A stretch of 56,692 nucleotides of DNA from an uncultured Acetatifactor sp. (GTDB lineage Bacteria; Bacillota; Clostridia; Lachnospirales; Lachnospiraceae), in contig CAJTOJ010000024.1 in NCBI GenBank assembly GCA_910577665.1, positions 1 to 56,692 of the forward strand, written 5' to 3'. Each line of letters begins with the position of its first letter. Position 1 is the first letter of the stretch. The notes beneath the pieces are model-generated. The model did not search any database. It saw only the letters and a program-made list of their open reading frames with translations, and was not told the DNA's origin. Shown here one piece after another: positions 32,553 to 39,738 of the stretch. The translations under genes and the position numbers were made by a program.

Positions 32553-33394
32553 GAGTCCCGAAGAATACCATCGAGATATTACAGAAGTATGAGTTCCGTT
32601 TCCAGAAGAAATACGGACAGAATTTCCTGGTGGATACCAATGTCCTGGAGCGGATCATGGATGCGGCAGGGATTACAGGGGAGGACTGTGTGCTGGAGAT
32701 CGGTCCCGGTATCGGCACCATGACCCAGTACCTGGCAGAGCGGGCCAGGGAAGTGGTGGCGGTAGAGATTGACAGGAACCTGATACCTATCCTGGAGGAT
32801 ACCTTGTCGAAATATCGGAATGTGACGGTAATAAATGAAGATATACTGAAGCTGGATGTAAGGCAGATAGCCCTGGAGAAAAACCAGGGACGTCCCTTGA
32901 AGGTAGTGGCCAATCTGCCATATTATATCACCACCCCGATTATCATGGGACTGTTCGAGAACCATGTGCCGCTGGAAGGCATTACCATTATGGTGCAGAA
33001 GGAAGTGGCAGACCGGATGCGCACAGGACCTGGCTCCAAGGATTATGGTGCATTGTCCCTGGCAGTGCAGTACTATTCCAGACCGGAGCTGGTAGCCAAT
33101 GTGCCCCCCAACTGTTTTATTCCCAGGCCCAATGTGGGAAGCGCGGTAATCCACCTGGCCAGGCATGATAAGCCTCCGGTGCAGGTACAGGATGAGAGAA
33201 AACTGTTTGCCTTTATCCGGGCAGCCTTCAACCAGCGCCGCAAGACCCTGGCAAACAGTCTTCAGAATGCGCCGGGACTGGGGGTTACAAGAGAGCAGGT
33301 GGCGGCGGTACTGGAGAAAATGGGGCTGTCTGCCACTGTGCGGGGGGAGGCGCTGACGTTGGAACAGTTTGCAGTGCTTTGTGACTTATTGTAA
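32540..33394 (+). CDS. rsmA: 16S rRNA (adenine1518-N6/adenine1519-N6) dimethyltransferase
   Basis: This 284-residue KsgA/RsmA enzyme dimethylates two adjacent adenines in the 3'-terminal hairpin of 16S rRNA during small-subunit assembly. Evidence: KKYGQNFLVD, the S-adenosylmethionine loop EIGPGIGTMT, acidic VAVEID, the catalytic NLPYYITTP motif, and CFIPRPNVGSAVI with AAFNQRRKTLANSL in the C-terminal rRNA-binding part. The length is normal. The start follows AAGGAGGGG inside the end of the HAD gene. Confidence 0.95.
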   Translation: MAYLGVPKNTIEILQKYEFRFQKKYGQNFLVDTNVLERIMDAAGITGEDCVLEIGPGIGTMTQYLAERAREVVAVEIDRNLIPILEDTLSKYRNVTVINEDILKLDVRQIALEKNQGRPLKVVANLPYYITTPIIMGLFENHVPLEGITIMVQKEVADRMRTGPGSKDYGALSLAVQYYSRPELVANVPPNCFIPRPNVGSAVIHLARHDKPPVQVQDERKLFAFIRAAFNQRRKTLANSLQNAPGLGVTREQVAAVLEKMGLSATVRGEALTLEQFAVLCDLL

Positions 33395-33418
33395 TTTGGT
33401 TCTTTTGGTCTTTTATTT

Positions 33419-33447
33419 TTGACATCTATATAGGGACATGGTAAAAT
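33419..33447 (+). promoter_or_regulatory. sigma-A promoter of the long TPR/repeat protein
   Basis: TTGACA (33419-33424), a 17-base spacer and TAAAAT (33442-33447). The leader of about 135 bases contains the MITE-like end at 33495-33536. Confidence 0.75.
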
Positions 33448-33494
33448 GTTAAACCAGAAGGATATTGCTTCGGCTTTTTGTTTTACGGCAACAA

Positions 33495-33536
33495 AAGGCG
33501 GACAGATGGCGGGAATGAATTTTCGAACACGCGCTA
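33495..33536 (-). mobile_element. solo end of the MITE-like element
   Basis: Read from 33536 on the minus strand: TAGCGCGTGTTCGAAAATT, then CATTCCCGCCATCTG. This matches the right terminus of the complete element at 10438 over about 30 bases. No opposite end was found upstream. Confidence 0.6.
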
Positions 33537-33589
33537 GGAAACACCAGTGGATAATGGTATGAGTGTCAAAGGATAGGGAGCGAAATACC

Positions 33590-36500
33590 TTGGATAAGTA
33601 TGAATACAAAGTAAGTGCAGAGGAAATAAAGGATCTGATTGCCAGAGGGGAATATGTGCAGGCGGCGCAGATTGCAGATACCATTGACTGGCGCAGGGTC
33701 AAGAGTGTCATGATGCTGTGTACCATCAGCGACTTATACAAGATAAACAGGCGCTATGAGGATGCCAGGAACATGCTGCTTCTGGCTTATGAGAGGAGAC
33801 CCGGGGGCAGAACGATCTGTTATTCCCTCTGCGAACTCTGCATTAAGACAGAGGAGTATGTGCAGGCGCTGAATTACTATAAGGAATTTGTCCAGGTGGC
33901 ACAGGGGGATCCGGGACGATATATCCTACAGTATAAGCTGTACGAGGCTCAGGATGTGAGTCTGGAAGAGCGTATTGGTGTCCTGGAGGAACTGAAGAAA
34001 AGGGACTACCGGGAAAAATGGGCATATGAGCTGGCGTACCTCTACCACAGGGTAGGACTGGAGACCAGGTGTGTAGAGGAATGCGATGAGATGATCCTGT
34101 GGTTTGGCGAGGGCAGGTATGTGATAAAGGCCATGGAACTGAAAATGCTGCATCAGCCTTTAAGCCCCGCACAGCAGGAAAAATATGATAGCCGCTTTGG
34201 GGTACCACAGGATTACCAGGGTTATGAGACAGATCCGGGGAGCCAGGTATCCGGGGAGCCTTATGGGGAAAATGCAGGTGATGCATTCTACGGTGGGGAA
34301 TATCCCGTGGAAGACCAGTATGCGGGTACCGGATATGCCGTGGACGGTGCAGGCCAATATGTGGATGCATGGCAGTACGGGGACGCAGTCTACCAGGATG
34401 GGGGGCAGGGTTATGAGGCCGGATCCTATGCAACGGACGGCGCCCAGGAAGCGGCTTATGGCCAGGCGCCCTACCGTGACGCAGGATCTTATCAAGAGGG
34501 TACAGAACCGTATGGTGGGGATGGCTATGGCCAGACCCCATACGATGACGCCATATACCAGGATGGGGGCCAGGCCTATGGAGCGGAAACCTACGCTGCG
34601 GGCGGCTATGGCAATATACCTTATGACCAGGAAATATACAGCAACGGAAATGTAGTCTACCAGGAGGACGTAACGGGATATGGAACCGGGGAGATGGACA
34701 CTTCCTACCAGAATCCGCCTGCTGTAGGTGTGGAACAATATGGGGGTGGGGACGCCGTATACGCGGAGGATGGCCAGGCATATACAGCCGGGAGTGACGC
34801 CTACCCGTATGGGCAGATGTATGGCCAGGAAGCATATGTAGCAGAACCTGAGGGTGTCCCCGTCCTGGGGGCACCACAGCCAGACCGTGCAGCAGATGAG
34901 ATGGAGATCCAGGTGAAAACCATGGATGTGAGCCAGTACAACACCATCAACCTACAGGCGGAACTGGCGGCGGGCCTTAGGGAAGTACTGAAGGAAGAGC
35001 CTGGCAGGAGCAAGGAAGCGGCCCGGATGGAAGAACTCACCAGGGCTGAGGCTTTCACCCGGTCAGTGCTTTCACCCATGACGGAGACAGATGCAGGACA
35101 GCCAGGGCCAGGGAATGCACAGACTATCAAGAGCCGGCAACAGGAAGCCCTGCAGGAGCCAGAAGAACCAAAAGAAGCAGTGGCAGAAGTCCGGGCTGGA
35201 GCAGACAAGGAAAATTATTTTATCCAGAATATAGAGGAAGTGGAAAGCTCAGAGGTATTTTTCGGAGAGACAGAGGAGATAGGAAATCTGTCTCTGGAAG
35301 CCCTGCCGGATACTGTTCTGGAGACGCAAGGGGAACCGGTTACCCAGAGAGCGGCATTGCCGGAAGAGGCAGTTAAGACCACAGAAGAATCCAGTAGCGG
35401 GGGATCCAAAGCAGCTCCAGGTAAAGAGAACGAGGTAATGACAGCGCAGCCGCCCAGGGAACTGGCAGACGTACTGTCCCAGGAATCCGATGGACAGATC
35501 AGCCTGGTGATGCCGGAAAGCGAGAGGATAGAGAAACAGATAACCGGGCAGATGAACATAGAAGAAGTGCTGGCCGAATGGGAGCAGATGAAGAAGGAGA
35601 ATGCCCAGAAGCAGAAGGAAGAAGTGCGGAAACGTGTGCTCCAGCAGACAGGAGATATGTTCACGGAATTTGAAGCATCTGTCAGGGACGGGCTGCTGGA
35701 GCGGCTGGAAAACGGACTGCCGGTAGATCTGGAGGCTTTGGGACAGGAACAGGAATCCGGGGAGAGCCTTGCCAGGGAGAGCATGACAGGTAACAGCATA
35801 GCTGGCAAGGAGGATGCTTCCGGGGAGGAAGAACCTGCCGTGGAAGAAGACCTTGAAGGCGCAGAAGAGTACGCTGTGGAAGAAGACCTTGAAGGCCCGG
35901 AAGAGTACGCCGTGGAAGGGGACTTTGAAGGCCCGGAAGAGTACGCCGTGGAAGAGGATCTTGAAGGCCCGGAAGAGTACGCCGTGGAAGAGGATCTTGA
36001 AGGCCCGGAAGAGTACGCCGTGGAAGGGGACTTTGAAGGCGCAGAAGGATATGCCGTGGAAGGGGATTTTGAAGGCGTAGAAGGATATGCCGTGGAAGGG
36101 GACTTTGAAGGCTCGGAAGAGTACGCCGTGGAAGGGGACTTTGAAGGCGCAGAAGGATATGCCGTGGAAGGGGACTTCGAAGGCGCAGAAGGATATGCCG
36201 TGGAAGGGGACTTCGAAGGCGCAGAAGAGTATACCGGGGAAGCAGACGGATCTGTCTGGGAAGAAGATACAGGATATTATGAGAAGGAGATCCCTGGGGA
36301 ATCCGGCATATATGGGGAAACAGATACGTATGAGGAAGCAGACGGGTACTTAGAAGAACCTGGAAAGACACAAGAAGAACCATCTGATGGGGAAGGGATC
36401 ACAGAAACCGAAGAATCCCTTCAGGAGGAAGAGACATCAGAAGCCGGAGAATCCCTTCAAGAGGAAAGGGCATCAGAAACCGAAGAATCCCTTCCGGAGG

Positions 36501-37510
36501 AAAGGGCATCAGAAACCGGAGAATCCTTCCGGAAGGAAGAAGGGGAAGAAGCCGGGAGAAATCCTTCCGGGGAAGAGGATATAACAGGGAAAAGAGAAGG
36601 GGATGCATTGGTGAAAGCAGGTGTACCCAGGACAGCTTCTGCCAGGCCAGATCCCAGAAACAGAGCCCGGATGCAGGGAAAGATTACCAGGATGCCGGAT
36701 GGGGCGCTGCGGATGGGGATCCGGACACCCCAGAAACCGCCTGTGGAGAGAGACCCGGCGAAGCCACGGAGTCTTACCAGAGAAGAGAAAGAGCTATATG
36801 GTCCCTTCATCCAGAGCCGGGCGGCCAGGGAACAACTGGCGAAAGCCATTGATAATATCAGTATGGCTGCATTTACAGGCAATATCATTGTCACCGGTGA
36901 GGAGGGAATGGATACGCTGACCCTGGCCAAGAATATGATACGGGAAGTACAGGTCACAGACAGTAATTTCTCTGGCAAGGTGGCCAAGATATCGGGAAAG
37001 GCCTTGAATAAGAAGGATGTGGAGGCTACTTTAAAACGACTCAAAAGCGGTGCCTTGATCATTGAAAAGGCACCCGATATGGAAGAAGCTACCACTGCTG
37101 CACTTCACAAGGCCCTGCAACAGGAATCCATGGGCATCATCATTGTCCTGGAGGGCACCAGAAAGGCCATCAACAAGCTGCTAGAAAGAGAGCCAGAGCT
37201 GGCTGGTTGTTTTACAGCCAGGGTAGATATGGAGGCTTTAAGCAATGATATGCTGGTGGCATTCGGCAAACAATATGCCAGGGAAAAGGAATATTTCATT
37301 GATGACCTGGGGGTGCTGGCGCTGCATACCCGTGTGGACGAGCTCCAGACCAGCGACCATGTAGTGACAGTAATGGAAGTGAAGAATATTGTGGATCAGG
37401 CCATCCGCCATGCCAACAGAAAAACAATGGGGCATTTCTTTGACATTTTGCTGGCTAAGAGGTATGATGAAGAGGACATGATCATCCTTAGTGAAAAAGA
37501 TTTTGTGTGA
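33590..37510 (+). CDS. large cytoplasmic TPR/repeat protein with degenerate AAA-like C terminus
   Basis: This 1306-residue protein of unknown function has four parts. Residues 1 to about 200 are TPR-like helices (MDKYEYKVSAEEIKDLIARG..., then WAYELAYLYHRVGLETRCVE). About 200-430 is Tyr/Gly-rich (QAYGAETYAAGGYGNIPYD-like). About 430-1010 is acidic and disordered, with 11 copies of a 12-residue YAVEGDFEGAEG unit and 4 copies of a second 12-residue unit. About 1020-1306 resembles the SpoVK/CbxX AAA group, but Walker A reads GEEGMDTL without the Lys, and Walker B is LIIEKA. It is probably a non-hydrolysing pseudo-ATPase. The start is a TTG at 33590 behind AGGGAG; the GTG at 33563 is an alternative. 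It is followed closely by glgB. Confidence 0.75.
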   Translation: MDKYEYKVSAEEIKDLIARGEYVQAAQIADTIDWRRVKSVMMLCTISDLYKINRRYEDARNMLLLAYERRPGGRTICYSLCELCIKTEEYVQALNYYKEFVQVAQGDPGRYILQYKLYEAQDVSLEERIGVLEELKKRDYREKWAYELAYLYHRVGLETRCVEECDEMILWFGEGRYVIKAMELKMLHQPLSPAQQEKYDSRFGVPQDYQGYETDPGSQVSGEPYGENAGDAFYGGEYPVEDQYAGTGYAVDGAGQYVDAWQYGDAVYQDGGQGYEAGSYATDGAQEAAYGQAPYRDAGSYQEGTEPYGGDGYGQTPYDDAIYQDGGQAYGAETYAAGGYGNIPYDQEIYSNGNVVYQEDVTGYGTGEMDTSYQNPPAVGVEQYGGGDAVYAEDGQAYTAGSDAYPYGQMYGQEAYVAEPEGVPVLGAPQPDRAADEMEIQVKTMDVSQYNTINLQAELAAGLREVLKEEPGRSKEAARMEELTRAEAFTRSVLSPMTETDAGQPGPGNAQTIKSRQQEALQEPEEPKEAVAEVRAGADKENYFIQNIEEVESSEVFFGETEEIGNLSLEALPDTVLETQGEPVTQRAALPEEAVKTTEESSSGGSKAAPGKENEVMTAQPPRELADVLSQESDGQISLVMPESERIEKQITGQMNIEEVLAEWEQMKKENAQKQKEEVRKRVLQQTGDMFTEFEASVRDGLLERLENGLPVDLEALGQEQESGESLARESMTGNSIAGKEDASGEEEPAVEEDLEGAEEYAVEEDLEGPEEYAVEGDFEGPEEYAVEEDLEGPEEYAVEEDLEGPEEYAVEGDFEGAEGYAVEGDFEGVEGYAVEGDFEGSEEYAVEGDFEGAEGYAVEGDFEGAEGYAVEGDFEGAEEYTGEADGSVWEEDTGYYEKEIPGESGIYGETDTYEEADGYLEEPGKTQEEPSDGEGITETEESLQEEETSEAGESLQEERASETEESLPEERASETGESFRKEEGEEAGRNPSGEEDITGKREGDALVKAGVPRTASARPDPRNRARMQGKITRMPDGALRMGIRTPQKPPVERDPAKPRSLTREEKELYGPFIQSRAAREQLAKAIDNISMAAFTGNIIVTGEEGMDTLTLAKNMIREVQVTDSNFSGKVAKISGKALNKKDVEATLKRLKSGALIIEKAPDMEEATTAALHKALQQESMGIIIVLEGTRKAINKLLEREPELAGCFTARVDMEALSNDMLVAFGKQYAREKEYFIDDLGVLALHTRVDELQTSDHVVTVMEVKNIVDQAIRHANRKTMGHFFDILLAKRYDEEDMIILSEKDFV
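35834..36229 (+). repeat. eleven 36-bp tandem repeats in the TPR protein
   Basis: 396 bp, an exact multiple of 36. Each unit encodes a 12-residue acidic block (PAVEEDLEGAEE, YAVEGDFEGPEE and similar). Units differ by a few bases, suggesting repeated slippage or recombination in frame. Confidence 0.95.
36413..36556 (+). repeat. four 36-bp tandem repeats, second type
   Basis: Encodes ESLQEEETSEAG, ESLQEERASETE, ESLPEERASETG and ESFRKEEGEEAG. The period equals that of the upstream array but the sequence is unrelated. Confidence 0.9.
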
Positions 37511-37525
37511 AAGGCTGGATAAGGT

Positions 37526-39562
37526 ATGGCAGGACAAACAGGGAAGGGGACAAAAGAGGTGGCAGCAAGGCAGGCAACAGGAAAAAAGCCCTCCGGCAAG
37601 GCAGCTTTAGAGGGATCCGGAACAGCAAAGGCAGTATCCGGCACAGAAAAGAGAATACCCGGGATGCCGGACCAGGTATTTATCTCAGAGGCGGACCAGT
37701 ATCTGTTTTCCCAGGGAACTCATTATGATATTTACAAGAAGCTGGGAGCGCACAAATCCTGGGAGAACGGGGAAAGCGGTTATTATTTCGGCGTCTGGGC
37801 ACCCAATGCGGCGTCTGTGCATGTGATCGGCAGCTTCAATGGCTGGAATGAGACTTCCCACCCCATGGAGAAGCTGGGACCAGTGGGGATCTGGGGGGCA
37901 TTTGTCCCTGGCGTAGGGGAGGGAGCCATGTATAAGTTCCTGGTTACGGCAGCGGACGGCAGGAAGCTCTACAAGGCAGATCCTTTTGCCAATTATGCAG
38001 AATTCCGCCCGGGTACGGCTTCTGTGACCACAGATCTGACAGGCTTTTCCTGGCAGGACGGGAAATGGATGGAACAGCGGGATAAAAAAGATCCCCAGAG
38101 AGAACCTATGGCAATCTACGAATGCCATGTGGGATCTTTTATGAAGCATCCGGACGGTACAGAGGACGGATTTTACAATTACAGAGAATTTGCCGATAGG
38201 ATCGTGGGATATCTGAAAGAGATGAAATATACCCATGTGGAGCTGATGGGGATTGCAGAGCACCCTTTTGACGGCTCCTGGGGATACCAGGTGACGGGTT
38301 ATTACGCGCCTACCGCCAGATACGGGACGCCCAAGGATTTCATGTATCTGGTGAACGAACTGCACAAGATCGGAGTGGGTGTGATCTTAGACTGGGTGCC
38401 GGCCCACTTTGCCACAGATGCCCATGGCCTGGGAGAATTTGACGGCCAGTGTATCTATGAGCACCCGGATCCACGTCTGGGAGAACATCCTGACTGGGGA
38501 ACCAAGATTTTCAACTATGGGAAATATGAGGTGAAGAATTTCTTGATCGCCAATGTTCTGTTCTGGCTTAGGGAATTCCATGTGGATGGCATCCGGGTAG
38601 ATGCGGTGGCATCCATGCTGTATCTGGACTATGGTAAGAAGGACGGCCAGTGGCTGCCCAACAAGTTCGGCGGCAACAAGAACCTGGAGGCCATTGAATT
38701 CTTCAAACACATGAACTCCGTGGTAAGGGGAACCTATCCGGGATTCCTCACCATAGCGGAAGAATCCACCGCCTGGCCCGATGTGACAGGTCAGATCGGG
38801 GGAGACAGCCTGGGATTCACCTTCAAGTGGAACATGGGCTGGATGCACGATTTCTGCGAATATATGAAGCTGGATCCCATCTACAGGAAGGGCTGCCACT
38901 ATGGCATGACCTTTGCCATGAGTTACAATGAGGCGGAGAAATATATCCTGCCCTTGTCCCACGATGAAGTGGTGCATTTGAAATGTTCCATGGTGAACAA
39001 GATGCCAGGCTATCCGATGGATAAATATGCCAATCTGCGGGTGGGCTATGCCTATATGTTCGGTCATTCCGGCAAGAAACTGCTCTTCATGGGCCAGGAA
39101 TTCGGTCAGGAGCGGGAGTGGAGTGAAGCCCGTGAACTGGACTGGTTCCTGCTGGGAGAGAAAAATAACGCAGGTATGCAGGAATTTGTGAAAGAACTGC
39201 TGCACCTGTATCGGAAATATCCGGCGCTGTACGAACTGGATGACTCCTGGGATGGCTTTGAATGGATGAATGCCGATGACGCGGAGGAGAGTGTGTTTTC
39301 CTTTGTGCGGAAATCTTCCACGGGCACGAATAACCTGTTATTTGTGCTGAATATGACACCAGTGAAGCGGGAAGAATACCGGGTACCTGTGCCCAGGAAG
39401 AAAAAATATAAACTTCTTTTAAACAGTGACGAGGAGAGATTCGGGGGTTGGGGAAATGAGCTGCCGGCAGAGATCACGGCACAGAAGGTTCCCTATCATT
39501 ACCACGATTATTCCCTGACAATGGATCTGCCTCCCTATGGTGCGGCGGTGTATCTGTTCTGA
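37526..39562 (+). CDS. glgB: 1,4-alpha-glucan branching enzyme
   Basis: This 678-residue GH13 enzyme introduces alpha-1,6 branches into glycogen. After a basic, low-complexity extension of about 45 residues come the CBM48 domain (GYYFGVWAPNAASVHVIGSF) and the catalytic barrel. The latter has HVELMGIAEHPFDGSWGYQ, GVILDWVPAHF, nucleophile Asp359 in GIRVDAVASM, acid/base Glu412 in AEEST and LSHDEVVH. The spacing of 53 between the two catalytic residues equals that in E. coli GlgB. The C-terminal beta domain is complete. It starts 16 bases after the TPR gene, with a weak ribosome site. No other glycogen genes are in the window. Confidence 0.93.
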   Translation: MAGQTGKGTKEVAARQATGKKPSGKAALEGSGTAKAVSGTEKRIPGMPDQVFISEADQYLFSQGTHYDIYKKLGAHKSWENGESGYYFGVWAPNAASVHVIGSFNGWNETSHPMEKLGPVGIWGAFVPGVGEGAMYKFLVTAADGRKLYKADPFANYAEFRPGTASVTTDLTGFSWQDGKWMEQRDKKDPQREPMAIYECHVGSFMKHPDGTEDGFYNYREFADRIVGYLKEMKYTHVELMGIAEHPFDGSWGYQVTGYYAPTARYGTPKDFMYLVNELHKIGVGVILDWVPAHFATDAHGLGEFDGQCIYEHPDPRLGEHPDWGTKIFNYGKYEVKNFLIANVLFWLREFHVDGIRVDAVASMLYLDYGKKDGQWLPNKFGGNKNLEAIEFFKHMNSVVRGTYPGFLTIAEESTAWPDVTGQIGGDSLGFTFKWNMGWMHDFCEYMKLDPIYRKGCHYGMTFAMSYNEAEKYILPLSHDEVVHLKCSMVNKMPGYPMDKYANLRVGYAYMFGHSGKKLLFMGQEFGQEREWSEARELDWFLLGEKNNAGMQEFVKELLHLYRKYPALYELDDSWDGFEWMNADDAEESVFSFVRKSSTGTNNLLFVLNMTPVKREEYRVPVPRKKKYKLLLNSDEERFGGWGNELPAEITAQKVPYHYHDYSLTMDLPPYGAAVYLF

Positions 39563-39617
39563 TTTCCCATGCAGATCCGCAAAACCGGGGCTTTGGCTTA
39601 CATTTTGATACAGTTCC

Positions 39618-39645
39618 TAAAGAAATGGCTTGATTTTTCCGAAAT
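39618..39645 (+). promoter_or_regulatory. sigma-28-like flagellar promoter
   Basis: TAAA (39618-39621), a 16-base spacer and TCCGAAAT (39638-39645) match the sigma-28/sigma-D pattern TAAA-N15/16-GCCGATAT. It precedes the DUF6240-like gene and flagellin. The predicted start site (about 39652) falls inside the left arm of the glgB terminator. Confidence 0.6.
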
Positions 39646-39685
39646 AAAGGGTGAGTGCAAAAGTTGCATTCGCCCTTTTGTTTTT
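39646..39685 (+). terminator. intrinsic terminator after glgB
   Basis: A fully paired 15-bp stem (AAAGGGTGAGTGCAA 39646-39660 with TTGCATTCGCCCTTT 39664-39678, two G-U pairs) has a 3-base loop and is followed by TGTTTTT. It directly abuts the sigma-28-like -10. Confidence 0.85.
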
Positions 39686-39738
39686 GTTATCTGGTTGAGG
39701 GAAATCAGCCCACAGGGCGGACAGACAGGAGTCATTCT

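Noticed and set aside
35682..36383. 233-residue Arg/Leu/Pro-rich frame on the minus strand
   Set aside because: Shadow of the 36-bp tandem repeats of the plus-strand TPR protein.
35834..36556. Possible CRISPR-like array
   Set aside because: Units are contiguous 36-bp tandem repeats without unique spacers and they encode protein in frame.
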